A DNA stretch of 64,000 nt from Cyprinodon diabolis (taxonomy: Eukaryota > Chordata > Actinopteri > Cyprinodontiformes > Cyprinodontidae). The notes under the pieces were generated by a model. The model was not told the DNA's origin. It did no database searches and worked only from the letters and a program-made list of their open reading frames with translations. The stretch covers positions 36,377,010-36,441,009 of the forward strand of contig CM060068.1 of NCBI GenBank assembly GCA_030533445.1. The letters are read 5' to 3'. The position numbers were made by a program, and so were the translations under genes. Below, in pieces: positions 15,595 through 28,804 of this stretch; the first letter of the stretch is position 1; every line of letters begins with the position of its first letter.

Positions 15595-15790
15595 GCGGTT
15601 ACAGAGTCAGGATTTAATCCTGGTCATTCCTTTGTCTGGTTAGACTCCAGCAGCTTCTGAGGGATCAAAAGGTGTTTCTAGGAGGGTTATAGACCAATCC
15701 AGCATGTTCTGGGCCTCTAGAGCTTGTCCTCACTTCACAGCAATATGGCCAAGAACCTTCCAGTATTAGTATACGTCTCATAGAATTCAT
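15595..15790 (-). mobile_element. fragment of RTE-like LINE (antisense)
   Basis: ACTCCAGCAGCTTCTGAGGG and ATCCAGCATGTTCTGGG match the part of the same fish LINE family that lies just beyond the C-terminal coding region seen at 18225. It is short, with no frame, and is recognised by sequence only. Confidence 0.5.
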
Positions 15791-17124
15791 TTAAGGAAGC
15801 TCAAGCTTAACTTAAAAGACAATACATGGCCCAATAAATTGAGAGATTTGTTTTCTTTCTTAGCTTCTGTAACAAAGACACAGATGAGCAAGCATCCTAA
15901 CTAGTTTAGACTTAGAGTCCACCGTTCCATCCTGCAATCACAGCTGGACAAAGCAGAAAAGGCCAGCAGCTTTCTTCATTAACTAGAGTATACAGTATTT
16001 ATCATTGCCTGTTTCTTTTCCAATGTAACACAAAAAGTCTCAAGTCTTAAAATGGCAAAACTATCATTTCCTTCAGGTAACCTCCTCTTCTCTTTAAGAC
16101 CAGCTAACAACAATGACGAAAGCTCAACTGAACGTGTGTCCACCCTGAAACCAAGGTTGTTTGTTGTTTGTTCTCGCTTCCACCAGAACATGGAGAACAA
16201 AGGCGCTGAAGGTCAGTCCCTCTAATTTATGTAATGTGGTTTGGAGAGCTGCTGGCCTACATACCAGCAACAGCAGCTTCCGTCACGTGGTTTTGTTGGA
16301 GAATATCCCTCGAACATTTAAAGGGCAACCTGGAAGCATCAACATGTACCCCCAACCCACCCTCTCTCAAAACTGTCCTGCATAATCCAGAAATCAGCAA
16401 GCATTTTGCCTCATTAGGACAAAGAACTTTACTATGGTGGATAAACAAGTGACTGATGGCTGGAATTGGTAAATAAAGTGATATTAGTTGCATGACATTC
16501 AAAGACATGATTAAACAAATGATGTGAAATTACTTAGGAAGCATATTTACATCTTCCTGTCCTGAAATTGACCTGAGCTTAAAATGTTGGGGCTCTTTTT
16601 TGTCCACTGGTGCCAAAGTGCATTTAATTATGCTAATTGTAAAGAATTGGGGGAGTGTACCCATGCCATCTTTGTAAATGATGTTATTACAAAATGTATC
16701 CTTCTTTTCGTCGAATTTGCAACCCCACGCTGAAGTGAAATGAACCTGGTTTTTGGTCCAACATTGTAAAATACAATGGTTGTCACTTGTGACACTAGTT
16801 ACCACATTTAAATGACATATTTACTGTTTTTTATTTTTTGCGCTTCAAACTGAGAAAATCCCTGGCCATGTATCTGACTTGGTATTATGTTTAGTTGTTT
16901 AGTTAACATTATAACACCAAGTATGATTAAGATAATATTTTCTCAATTTTTAGCTTCTCTTTATTGGTTACCATTTTTCTTTATTTCCCTCCCAAAAAAG
17001 TGCCCTTAACAATCAAGCTCTATTACACACCAGAGATCACTTATGGGAAATTTTAGTATTACTTCCCTTTATGTTGGTTGGATCCATCTCATCTGATAAA
17101 ATGCTTTGTCTGAGTAAAGACTAA

Positions 17125-17539
17125 GGCTGTGTCTGAATGTCCACCCTCACCACTATATAAGGCACTATATTGTGGTTACTCTATTTTAAATGAGTATCCA
17201 AACGTCTTGTGCATAAAAAAGTAGTGGTCCCGAAATTTCCCACAAAGCACCTCGAAAAATAGTGATCATCCATAGTTACTAGACAAGCAGATATATCCCA
17301 GAATGCTTTGCATGGAGAGCTATCCTCGCAAGGCCTTACGGGGTTTGTTGTCACAGTGGCCCGCTGTCACCATACCCAACAGCGGCAACAAATAACAAAG
17401 ATGGCTCAGGCATTTCGCGGGGAGGTAAAAGTACTGATCATCTGTCTGAACTGTCAGTTAACTGAGTTCACTATATAGTCCCTGTCCCTTTAAAGTGATT
17501 AAGGGATTTAAGGGTTATGGCGGATGTTCAGACACTGCC
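17125..17539. mobile_element. MITE copy 2, PIF-Harbinger-like
   Basis: Second copy of the family at 5095-5556, same orientation. It runs from GGCTGTGTCTGAATGTCC to GGATGTTCAGACACTGCC, with TIRs of about 18 bp. Flanks are TAA and TCA. It is shorter than copy 1 because of several small deletions and has no ORF. Confidence 0.75.
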
Positions 17540-18224
17540 TCAAACTACAGTTTTACTACCGTTTCCTAGAGTTTCTAAAATACTGAGAGACAGATCTGTT
17601 AGCCATCAGGCTCCTCTTATTTGGAACTTTTTAATTTTGGAACAGTTTTAATTTGTGCAAAGTATTGCAAAATAAAGATTAACAGTTGAGAGTTACAGTA
17701 GAGTGGAAGGGTGAGGTGATGGTTGCATGCATGTATGAAAATGTCTGATTGTAAGACAAATTTCTCCCACAGGGGACTATAAAAGAAACTGAACTGAATA
17801 CCTGTTTGTTCATTTGCATTGTTGAACCCATGTGTCTGTTAAAGTTCTCTGACTCAATTCTTTCAAGGTCTTAGTCTGTAAAATGTCATAATGCAAGTTT
17901 ATACTCGTACAGTCGGACACTTTAAACCCCCACAATATTTAAAATTAGAGTGTATTCTAGATTTAAGATCTTTCAATGAATGTGCCTTTTCTGCTTTTTT
18001 ATTCTCCTTGATTTTTTAAACAAGATCTAATGATCCTTTACTACTTGTTCTGTGTCTCCATTAAGGTCCTCACTACCTTGAAAAGGCACTAGTTTAGATG
18101 CACAACTGCAAACACCAACAAAGCTTGGATTAGAACAGCCTGGCTTAAGGTGGCTCGATCTGAGAACCATTTCATCAAATTGAAATGGTCGCAATTACTC
18201 ATCCTCATTGTTTTCCCCTTATAC

Positions 18225-19546
18225 AGGACTGAGCCATGGGGGTAGCAGTCTCAGCAGAGAATCCAAGACTATACTCTCCCCAGACAACTCATCCAGCTCT
18301 GCTGGGGGAAGCCTGAGGTGCTCCAGGGCGCTGGCCCTGGGAATAGTTATTTCAATGTCTCCTGGGCCTCCTCCCTGCGGGACATGCCTGGAAAACATCC
18401 AATGGGCATCTGAAACAGATGTAAAAGCCACCTCAGCAGACTCCTCTCAATGTAGAGGAGACGCGCTTCTAATCATAACCTCTCTTGGATGACCAAGCGC
18501 CTCACCCCATCCCTAAGGGAATGCCTGGCCACACTGTGGAGAAATCCAATTTCAGCGGTTTGGATCCAGGATTGCGTTTTTTTCAGTATTAATCCAGATT
18601 TCATACTCATAGGTGACTGTGGAAACCAGCCAGAAAATTGAGAGTTTTGCCTTTTGGCTCAGCTTTCTTCACCATAACAGATCATTGCAGCATTTGTATT
18701 ATATTATAGCAGCAGCTGAACCAGTCCGTCAAAAGATCCGTCACTCCATTCTCCCCTCATTCAGGAACCGAACCCCAAACTATTTTAGCTCCTCCACTTG
18801 AGGCAGCATCTCTCCTCCAACCTGAGAAGGGCAGGCCACCTTTGTCTGACTTAAAGGAGCTAATCTTCATCTGAGAAGCTTTGCACTCAACTGCAAAACT
18901 GCCCCAGCACCTGCTGCAGGTCTTCACAGGAAGAAGGGAGCAGAACCATGTCCTCCTTAAAAAGCAGGAATGAATCAGCTTGCCCCCAAACCACAGCCCC
19001 TCTGGCTCTTGGCTGCAGCTAGAAATCCTGTGCAGAAAGATTAGGAAAAGGACCCATGAAAGAGGGCTGCCTTGCCAGGGTCCAAGCTGCACTGGGAGCA
19101 GGTCAGTCAGTAATGCTTGCAATGGAGACCAAACTCCTTGACAACTTGTACAATGATTGGATAGACTCCTATAAGGACCCCCTTCTCTCCTGGAGTTTGA
19201 AAACCTTTTCCAGGTCCACAAAACACAACTGTACTAGTTGGGCAAACTCCCAGGAGCAGTAGAGAACTTTAAAAGCTAAAAAGGACTGGTGTCCCATATT
19301 GCCACTTGGCATATATGCCAAGAGAACAGTCAGAAACAACCCCCCATCCCCCCATTGAAGACAGAGGGATGTGACTCATCCATTGCAGTGAACTCCAACA
19401 TGAAAAAAAGTATCTTGCAGAAGACAAGTAGACCCACTCCCAGCCCACTGCCTCTCTATCGGTCAGTCCAGAGTAAAAGAGAGACTAGCCTCTCTCAAGG
19501 AGCTGGTTTCTAGATCCCTGTGCATACTGCAGAGGTCAGCCTAGAC
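18225..19546 (-). pseudogene. RTE-like LINE reverse transcriptase, 3' part (antisense, decayed)
   Basis: Read on the minus strand, frame-shifted pieces give QGSPLSWVLFLIFLHRIS, CSQEPEGLWFGGKLI, FAVECKASQMKIS and AHWMFSRHVPQGGGPGD, matching the palm, thumb and C-terminus of a common fish LINE (RTE/Rex3-like, clade tentative). The catalytic FADD box is replaced by FKED-like codons (near 18950-18960), and several frame breaks are present, so it is inactive. It was cut by the hAT insertion at 19547-20695 and continues at 20704. Confidence 0.75.
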
Positions 19547-20695
19547 CAGGGTTCGGCAACCCAAACTGCAAAGAGCCATATTGGACCAAAAAAAACAAAA
19601 AATAAATCTGTCTAGAGCCGCAAAAATGTAAAAGTCTTTAACATGCCTTGTATGGAAACACAGGCTCTAAGTGTACTATAGAAAATGACTATGTGGGCTT
19701 AAATATATAATAAGCATTCATGATTAAATCTTTATCCTTGAGCAAATGTCACATAGCAGCATGAGGTGAGGGACGAGCAGTGAAAGCTCTCACCGCGCGC
19801 CGCTTAACTGCCCTTCATCGCGCGGTTTAAGTTTTGTTGCATTGATGAAATTATAGAAACAGGATCAAGGAATCTCTCTATGGTGGACGTGTTTCTGTTG
19901 GGAGGCGTTGATTGAGTCATGAGGAACCAAGCAGGAACTGACACCCATCAGAGCAGAGCTCTCTAACCCTGAAATCCCCCATCCCAGTGTTCCTTGGTGT
20001 GATTTATATTTTTAGGATTTGGGGAAAAAATGGAAGAAAGTTCCCATCCCTGCATCAGAGCGCTACCTGTTCGATCTGTGGACGGTTTTCCATCCTTGCA
20101 AGAAAACTAGCAGCAGTAGTGGAGTTTGGAGATGTAATCCACTTCTTAAATCTACATTTGCTCTCCTCTAATTTATCCAGAAGTTCTGCAATCACCATTT
20201 TTCTCTCCCTCCCAGCTTGGTTGTTGGCTGCATATTTAGCTTGCCTTCCCTGGAAATGCCTTTCCAAATTTTTATTTTTAGCCAACCGCTCATTACCAAG
20301 CAAAAATGCAGGCAATTGTTCCGCATTGATAATGAAAGAAAATGATTCGGTCCATCCTTTGAATCCTCTCTTCTCATCAGCTATCTTCCTTTTTTCCCCT
20401 TTGGGATCCATGGTCTGAGACACTCCAGCAGCATGGCACCGCGCAGCGCTGGTTGCAAGTTATGACCACTGATCTCTATGGCTATGATGCAAATTATTGT
20501 TTAAATTTATTTATTATACAATTGTTTACAGCATTGGAAAACAATTATTTTTTGTTTGACCTCCTGCACACCATATTAACATAAAAAAAAATAAAAAACT
20601 CGATTTTAAGAAATTTTTGAAAAAGCTCCAGGGAGCAGTAAGGGGAACGCTAAAGAGCTGAATGCGGCTCCGGAGCCGCGGGTTGCTGACCCCTG
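19547..20695 (-). mobile_element. hAT element (1149 bp) with perfect 8-bp TSD
   Basis: Ends are CAGGGTTCGGCAACCC and GGGTTGCTGACCCCTG. The flanking 8-mer GCCTAGAC is identical on both sides (19539-19546 and 20696-20703). Inside is a minus-strand ORF related to a hAT transposase N-terminus (separate entry). A perfect 16-bp palindrome GCGGCTCCGGAGCCGC lies near the right end (20664-20679). The rest of the transposase is missing, so it is an internally deleted, non-autonomous copy. Confidence 0.92.
20055..20423 (-). pseudogene. hAT transposase N-terminal fragment (GTF2IRD2/Charlie-like, BED region degraded)
   Basis: A 122-codon open frame inside the hAT element; a second Met (MDPKGEKRKIADE) a few codons in is the likely native start. 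It resembles the N-terminus of hAT transposases of the group domesticated in mammals as GTF2IRD2: RGFKGWTESFSF, then a BED-finger-like region (LARHFQ-type motif seen as NLERHFQGRQAKYAA), then GRERKMVIAELLDKLE and FKKWITSPNSTTAASF. The two Cys of the finger knuckle expected before NLERHFQ are absent (PAFLLGNERLAKNK), so zinc binding is probably lost. The frame stops at 20055 and no catalytic RNase H-like domain follows. Confidence 0.78.
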
Positions 20696-20703
20696 GCCTA
20701 GAC

Positions 20704-20985
20704 TATCTCCAGCAAGTAAATGCTCAGTCTAATGCACAAGCCCGGACTCCTTCCCATCAATGAAATGAAATTCCATAGTCCCTCATGGTTCCCACTGTTC
20801 CCACTGGAGGATGCCCTTCCGTCTCTCGTTTAGGCTTGGCCTTTTCAGGTCTAACAAGGATTAACCCATCCACCAGGCACTCGCCAAAATACCACAACAC
20901 CCTAGGCCTGGTTCCAGCCGGCTCGCCGTATCAGGCAATGTCACTGGCCTTTTCTTTTTTATCATAATGAAGGCTTTTGAATAGA
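20704..20985 (-). pseudogene. RTE-like LINE, portion beyond the hAT insertion
   Basis: Continuation of the LINE interrupted at 19546. CACCAGGCACTCGCC and CCTAGGCCTGGTTCCAG match the upstream part of the same fish LINE family read antisense. No intact frame. A sizeable part between this piece and 19546 is missing compared with family members, so the LINE was already deleted before or after the hAT entered. Confidence 0.6.
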
Positions 20986-22249
20986 ATTCACTGATTTGTT
21001 ATTTAACTAAGCCTTTTTTAACATTAGAACAGTCCTTACTTTAATGCAGTTAGATTCAGTCAAAGCCATACAATCTATTACCATCAATAAAAGCGTATAG
21101 CCATTTTATAAATATTGGAATAAATAGCACAAAATGTCATGATAAAAGTAAATATGTCCTCATCCTATTTAACAGTCTAAAATTTTCGATAAGCTTTTTT
21201 TTTTAAAGGCTGATACTTGATGTGAATTTAACCTGTAAAAATTTTTGTTTACCTGAGCACCCAGATGATTCATTCACTGTGGTATTAAATGGGTTAAGTA
21301 ACAGTGACCCACTCTGAATGGGTAAAAATGTGTAGCCTCAAACATCAGAGATAATTTGTGCCTTTGTATTGGATCAAAAGGATGTAATTACATGCCTTCC
21401 ATGCTTCATTAACCGATTTGCCACCTCTGTTGCGAGGCTCTCTGAATTCCCAAATTAAAAGCTGCGGACAGACATATGCCTAATGCATCTGTACAGCAGC
21501 AGCAAGCTTTCAACCCCAAACAGCACCCTCCTCGCGTCTCTACCTCCCTCTGTTTACCCTCTTTAGTTGTGGCAGTGGGAGCTGTCTATCCTCTTCCTGT
21601 TGTTTCTCTGCCTCTCAGCAGAGCCCAATTACCAAAAGCTGCTGACTGATTCCCAAAACAAGTCCAGTCACACCTCGTTACTGTACGATGCTTTCGTGAC
21701 CGCTGACAGAACTCGGCCAAGATCAGTTGATGCTGCTAATGTGTTTCATGCTCTCAGACAGCCACAGAACATCTATTATTCCACTGTATTTGGGGTCCAA
21801 GCTTTGTCTTGCTGATTTAAGCATCTTGTTATTTCATATCACCTTATTCCACTGCTTTTAGGGGTAAATCTGTTAAAACAGATCACAACTCTCCTAAAAT
21901 CTTTCCCTTCATAAAAATTATGAATTTTGAAAATTCAGTTTTTGTAGATTTTTTTTTTAATTTGAATTCCCTTTTTTAAAAAGAAAAAATTTTCCTCATA
22001 ATAAAAAAAAAGTTTTATCTCCCTTTCTCTGTCAATGACCATATACTATATACATTTTAGAGGAGAATAGCAAACTTGTTGAATTGCATCCAACTGCCCT
22101 GGTGCTTGTTATTTTGTTTTGTTTTGAATCTTACTTTTAAAACAATTAAACATCAAAAAACGAGAAAAAAAAACAAATAGCAGAAAATCCAAATATAATA
22201 ACCTGGAATTATTTTTAATTCCTATATTTTTTTTTCACTGCAATACATT

Positions 22250-22470
22250 TTATTGGAAAGTTTTTGACTAACTCTCAGACTAGATGAAGAGAGTTTACCA
22301 CGATTTTCAGATCTTGACAAATATTCCCAATTAACTACAGGTCTAACTGGGCCACTAATGCCAAGGCCACTAACATGCCAGGATTTTACCACCTTTTTGA
22401 CAATGAAAAATAGCATCCCCACAGCCTGATGCAATACCACCACCATGCTTACAGTGTTTTCTATTAGCTT
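22250..22470 (-). mobile_element. Tc1/mariner fragment
   Basis: The minus strand reads CATGGTGGTGGTATTGCATC and AGGCTGTGGGGATGC, the GGG(S/N)IMLWGC-coding stretch found in nearly all Tc1-like transposases. It then degenerates. It is a short relic without TIRs. Confidence 0.6.
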
Positions 22471-24065
22471 CCTGGCTGACTCTCTAATGAATGGTCAAAT
22501 TGCCCTTAGTTTAAAATCATGTGGATGGGTATTTCTTTGCCAATTTAAGGTTCTTCCATTTTCAAATGTCAGATTTACCAGCTTTTAGATTGATACTCAG
22601 GGACCTCTTTCATCTGTAGATTTTTTTCAAATAAATTTTGTGTCATTTTCTATTTTCTGCCCACAATAATGAAATAATATGTACATGTATCAGATAAAAT
22701 AACATGCAGCATAGTTTGGGGTTGTTGCATTAAAAAGACTAATTAAACTTTAATACAAGCGCCTATTCAAAAGCTTACATTCAGTTTCAGCCTTTTCCTT
22801 CATGCGCTGATTCTTCAAAAACATAAAAAGGAAGAAGTTATTTTCCACAGAAAGAATTACATTAAAGACCTGAAAAGCTCTTTGTTTTTTAGAGAACCAA
22901 TATGTGACTTGATGCTCTAAACAGTAAGGTCTCATTGGGAAACATCAAAGCGATAAAGGGCTGCTATTATTTAGTGTGTACCACTCTACCACCTGACTAA
23001 GAGCTAGAGGCAATACATATGTCGACTGTTGTTGCTTAGGTCATTTTTGCCTCTGTTGTGGAGTTTGTACAGAAATATCTACTTTCTTAAAAGTTATGGG
23101 GCCTGCAATATAACTGTATTGATTTAAGCTCCAAATAAGACAATATCTTCAAATCTCTGACATCAGGCTGTGGAGATGTTACAGTGGTTTGTGCTGGAGA
23201 ACTACTGCTCTACCAAAATTTTGAGGCCTTCATAGAGCACCTATATATACCAAGTATATTAGCACACAGATAAACTGATGTCTAACTTTAAGAAAACATC
23301 TTCAAAGCAATGGGGTTTTATTAAGTGGTAGTAAAAAAAAGATTTGCTGTAACTTTTCCAACCTATTTTAGATGTTAATTTACTGTAACAGTACTGACTG
23401 AATATATTAAAACAAATACAAAGTCTCTAAACATCTGACCTATTATTTATGCTAATAATGTAGAAGCACCATTTATTTCCATGCCATCATGAATCATATT
23501 ACACTTCTCAGGGATACTGTGGAAGGACATGGGTGGAAAATATTCTTGGGAAAATACCACAGAGCATGTTGACATGGCAACGTCTGTTCTTTTCCTACCT
23601 CCTCTGCCACTATTTGTGGGTGGGCTCAACCCTTCTGGATTAACATTGATTAAACTGTCTGTCATATAAACAATGTATTTGCAGCCAGATTTTTCAATAA
23701 GTTGCAAGTTTGGATTTTTCCCTGAGTACGATGACTTAGACTTAGATTTAGACAAACTTTTTTCTTTTTGTATACAGAGAGTGTATACAAAACGAAATTT
23801 CGATACATACAGTACAGCTTTTTGACGGTAAATGAGCAGCAGCTTAGCAGTGAAATGAACATTTCTATTTATAAATTGCAGCAGTGATCAAAATGTAAAC
23901 ATTGTAGGAGAGACATAGTGCAAAAGGCATTGATGTGGAAGGTTCAGAGCAGTGAAAAAATATATAGATGTTGCTGATAAAGCTGTGTTGAGTTTTATTT
24001 TAAAGATTCTCAGTGTAGTGATGTGTACAGTTTGATGCAGAGTCTTGTTTGTGAATTGATTAGAC

Positions 24066-24520
24066 CAGGGGTCTTCAATGTTTTCCAGGCCCCCAAACTG
24101 ATAGTGAGAGAGGGGACCCCTGATTATATATATTGTATGAAATTGTGTTATATCAAACTGGTCCTATAGTCACTCTATTACAGATGGAGTCATGTAAAGA
24201 AAGTAATTTCTCCCTGGGATTATTAAAGTATTTCTGATTCTGATTCCTCATTGATGGGACAGGTGTTGTGAATGAAACGGTGCCCAGCTGGAAAGAGCTC
24301 CTGTGTGTCGCTGAATGTGTGCATTGATGACTGAAAGACATCTTCTGCCTCCATTTATCTGTTTATTACAGTGTGTTGAATTCATGTTAATGTGGATTTA
24401 AAGACATTTCAATTAGTGGAAAAAATTTCAGAGGGGAATATAAAAAAAAGTAATCAACCAAAACTTTCGCAACCCCCATGCAGTACCTCTGTTGACCCCC
24501 TAAGGGTTGCAGACCCCCAG
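24066..24520. mobile_element. composite dispersed repeat, copy 1
   Basis: Starts CAGGGGTCTTCAA after GATTAGAC. A related copy lies at 45512-45935 in the same orientation, and that copy ends TTGAAGACCTCCG, the inverse of this start. Together they define a TIR of about 13 bp, like a hAT MITE. Both copies contain GGGATTATTAAAGTATTTC and TGATTCTGATTCC, a tail typical of CR1/L2 LINEs or SINEs, so the family seems to have absorbed a retroposon end. No coding potential. Confidence 0.6.
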
Positions 24521-25337
24521 TGTTCTGTGTGTCTATGATAGGCAACCAGCTTGGATAAGCCAAATTAGAGGTTAATTAAAAAGCAAGCCCGACATTCACA
24601 CCTCTTGAGTTCAATCCTGTATCAGAGAACCAAAAGTAAGTCTAATCGAATCAGTGTCACATCTCTTTTGTGTAAGGACAATGGTTATACTAGTTTGCTG
24701 TTGTGTTTAAGGGGTGTTTGGACTGCTGTAAAGCGGGACCCCAGTTAAATGACTTGATCAGTGACAGATCTCACCCTTTTAAGTTACACAGCAAGAAGCA
24801 TCGACACACACTAATCACTGTGTATTGACCTAAAAAATTATTTAATGTATATCAAATTAAGTTAATACTTAGTTCAGAGTTGCACAATGTTGCTTTTAAA
24901 CTTGCCCAGGCCTCAGCTCAGAAGGCTGAGTAACTCCTTTTGAATTGAGTATTGATTTCTTTTTTTCTTTATGAAAACCATATGGTCAGATTAATCACTA
25001 CCATTACAGGGAATTTGAATCGTCAAGCTTTATTCAAGTAGAAGTAATTAAGGATTTGGTAGTTTTACAAAAAGATTAATGACTTCTTGGAGGAAGTTTG
25101 TTGAAAGGACCCCAAGATGACTACAAAGATATGGAGTCTACCTTATCTATTGGCATTTTAAGGCTTTTAAAATTCCCAATTTCCTCAATGTTATTTCTAC
25201 CTGACGTTTCAATTAATGTTTATGAAGATTTTTTTCTTTTTAGAGCTTAGAATGAGGAATTCAGAGGTCATACAGCACTATCCATATTAGTTTTCATTTG
25301 GTATATTCCCTCATCATCACAGTTCGTCTGATGTTTA

Positions 25338-26411
<1,074 letters not shown>

Positions 26412-26561
26412 CTGCTGCTGGTTTTCCCTCTGGGAGTGAAGGCGTGCCTGGATGCATTCCCTGGTCTCCTGGAAGGCCTGCCTCTGGGAGCCCTCAGCTG
26501 GGTAGTGAGTACACACTCCAACAATGTTGGAGCAGGAGAAGATCAGGATGTTGGACACTAT
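26412..26561 (-). CDS. adcy5: adcy5 exon 2: last TM1 helix and linker helix
   Basis: This 150-bp exon (50 codons, phase 0 at both ends) follows ATTTCCACAG and precedes [26 protein letters not shown] is a hydrophobic segment that should be the sixth helix of the first membrane set. [15 protein letters not shown] and [15 protein letters not shown] form the amphipathic signalling helix that runs to C1a. Mammalian AC5 has Val where this reads Gly (PAEGSQ). The [16 protein letters not shown] wording separates it from AC6. The preceding exon would have to supply the first five helices and is not in the window. Confidence 0.93.
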
Positions 26562-26830
26562 CTGTGGAAATAGATGGAAGAGTTCAATGCTTTGCTTTAG
26601 TTAAAACATTTGCGATAAATCCCTATTCACACTAGCCAATCCCAACTGCTGAAAATAACATTTACACTCAAGCTGCTTATTATCAAAACCTAATCTTTAC
26701 AACAGAATAAACTTCAAGTGCATCTAAGTGAGTTTAAATAAAATAAATTAACTTACATCAGTAAATAAATCTAAGAGGACCACAACATAGATTCATTACA
26801 CACTGATATTTTTCAGATGATAATTTTGTA

Positions 26831-26949
26831 ATGTAGTCAACTGTTATGATCAATGCACTGTATTGTTTCCCCAGGTTTACGGTACAAAACCAAAGTTGAA
26901 TGTTTCTTATTTGCAGCATCGTTGTATGAAATTGTTTCGCCACGATTAG
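26831..26949. repeat. left arm of 119-bp inverted repeat
   Basis: Pairs without gaps with 28004-28122 read in reverse. By eye about five mismatches; ATGTAGTCAACTG, GGTTTACGGTACAAAACC and CGCCACGATTA are shared. It lies about 270 bp upstream of exon 2 in the transcript. Origin unknown, possibly two copies of a dispersed repeat. Confidence 0.9.
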
Positions 26950-27291
26950 CTGTACATCTGTGTAAGCTGCACCATGTCTCATCATTTAGATGTTGTATTA
27001 ATATTATACTATAAGCATTTTAATAACACTGCCACATTTTGCAAAAAGACACCCTTTAAAATATATTATCTTTTATATTACATCTTAACCGTATATCAAA
27101 TGAGGTTATCAATTTGATATTAATTAGGTCATTTTGAGGCAGATTATTTTGACATCGGCCTAACTGCAGATATTTTTGGGAAGATTCTAAGAGCTTCCAT
27201 TTACACAATAAAAATAAAACTATTACACATGTTACACAAGTCACATTTTAAAAACAAAAAATAAACATAGTCAAAATAGATATTAACATCC

Positions 27292-27640
27292 ATTTTTCTG
27301 TCAGGGTCACAGTGGGACCGGTGCTTATCTCTGACAGTCTATGGCTGAGAGGGAGGGTACACCCTGGACAGGTCACCAGTCTGTCAAAGGGTCACACAGA
27401 CACATACAACCATCCACATACACTCACACCTAGTGGCAATTTCAAGAAGCCAATTAACCTAACAGTCATGTTTTTGGACTGTGGGAGGAGGCCAGATTAC
27501 ACAGAGAGAATCCTATGCATGCATAGGGGAGAACATGCAAACTCGATGCAAAGAGACCCTGGCCTGGGAAAAAATCCAGAACCTTCTTGCTGCAAGGCAA
27601 CAGTGCTACAAACAGATCCACTGTGCAGTCTAGAACACTG
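27292..27640 (-). mobile_element. V-SINE-like element, near full length
   Basis: The minus strand shows a tRNA-like head (GTAGCACTGTTGCCTTGCAG, then a worn B box GGTTCTGGATTTTTTCC). It then has GAGTTTGCATGTTCTCCCC and a conserved centre with CTCCCACAGTCCAAAAACATG and GTTAATTGGCTTCTTGAAAT, and a 3' part GGTGACCTGTCCAGGGTGTA ending in ACAGAAAAATGGATG. This order is that of the fish HE1/DANA-type V-SINEs. No coding function. Confidence 0.85.
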
Positions 27641-28003
27641 GATAGAAAATGGAGGGAACAACAATGCAAGCACTTTACGTGATCTCAAGGCAGGGCTGAT
27701 AGATGAACTGGTGCAGTTGATCCCAAACTATTCTTGCTGGGCCCCCCTTTTGCTTACAAGAAAGTTTTTACATCCCCTCAACCCTTAATACAGCCCCAGC
27801 CTTCTTAAAACAGTTTTAAATAACTTTTAAGATTTTGGCTCCCCCGGTGGACAAAAGTTGTATTGTTTTGCATGAAGGAAGACAGCATTTCCCAGTGTAC
27901 AGCGTGGTAAAATCCTGATCTCCAGGTCAACTTCTGTTGGACTGAAATACATTTCTGTTTTCAGTGGCTGTTTGAAAGATGAGTAGTGATGAGACAACAA
28001 ATC

Positions 28004-28122
28004 TAATCGTGGCGAAATAATTTCATACAACGATGCTGAAAATAAGAAACATTCAACTTTGGTTTTGTACCGTAAACCCGAGGAAACAATACAGTGCATT
28101 GATCATAGCAGTTGACTACATT
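28004..28122. repeat. right arm of 119-bp inverted repeat
   Basis: Inverted partner of 26831-26949. The 1.05-kb spacer contains the V-SINE. A weaker shared GTCTCATCA lies inside both arms, so the original repeat may have been longer. Confidence 0.9.
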
Positions 28123-28439
28123 CTATACATGTCTTAATTTAATAGAGCACCACATATTCATTATCCTTATTGTTGACTTTTGCTATTTAATCCAATATCT
28201 AAAAACTGAAAAAAATAAATAAAACAAGAATCAAGGAACACTACCAAAAATACATTTGGAAAAAAACGGATTCTTGTCAGAAGGACTTAAGGGAAAAAAA
28301 TGGTACATTTTGGTCGACCGATGAAATGCCAAGTATGGTAGAAAACACAGTATATAACTCTGATCATTCCTACAACCCTACTGAGACACGACCTTCCACC
28401 AACACAAACAGATAAGTTAGAAAAACATTAATTATGAGC

Positions 28440-28804
28440 CACCAAAAGGCCTTTGCCAATCCCAAAGGAGTTTCAGAGATCTACAGCTCAGATGGGCAAA
28501 TCTGTCAATGCATTTTAGAAACATAAGTGCACGGAAACAAAGTTTCAGCATCCCACTGGCAAAATATGAGTGCTAAATTAAATAAATGCTATGATGGGCA
28601 AACGACTCACGCTACACTTCGCTTTTAGCACATCATCTCTACAGCGAAACACAGTGATGGAAGCATTATGCTGTGGGAACGCTTTGCATAAGCAGGGACG
28701 GTGAAACCGCTCTAATTTGATGGTTAGATGGATACACCTAAATACAAAACGATTCAGGAAAAAAACCTCTTAGAAGCTGGAAAATAAATGAAGGGTCACC
28801 TTCC
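28440..28804 (+). pseudogene. Tc1/mariner transposase remnant A, part 1
   Basis: Plus-strand relic: TTCAGAGATCTACAGCTCAG near 28469, then AAACACAGTGATGGAAGC, ATTATGCTGTGGGAACGC and AACCTCTTAGAAGC follow the order of a Tc1-like transposase gene (HTH part, HGG.IMLWG, NLL.A). Stops and indels are numerous. The gene is cut at the codons for the (R)FTFQQ-type motif by the hAT element at 28805 and resumes at 30129. Jumbled Tc1-like scraps also occur at 28300-28400. Confidence 0.65.

Noticed and set aside
18208..18492. 94-codon plus-strand frame and 70-codon minus frame
   Set aside because: Both come from the LINE remnant; only the minus strand has the family order and it is frame-shifted.
20055..20423. 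A host GTF2IRD2-like gene
   Set aside because: It lies between hAT ends with a target duplication, lacks the rest of the protein and has lost the zinc-finger Cys residues.
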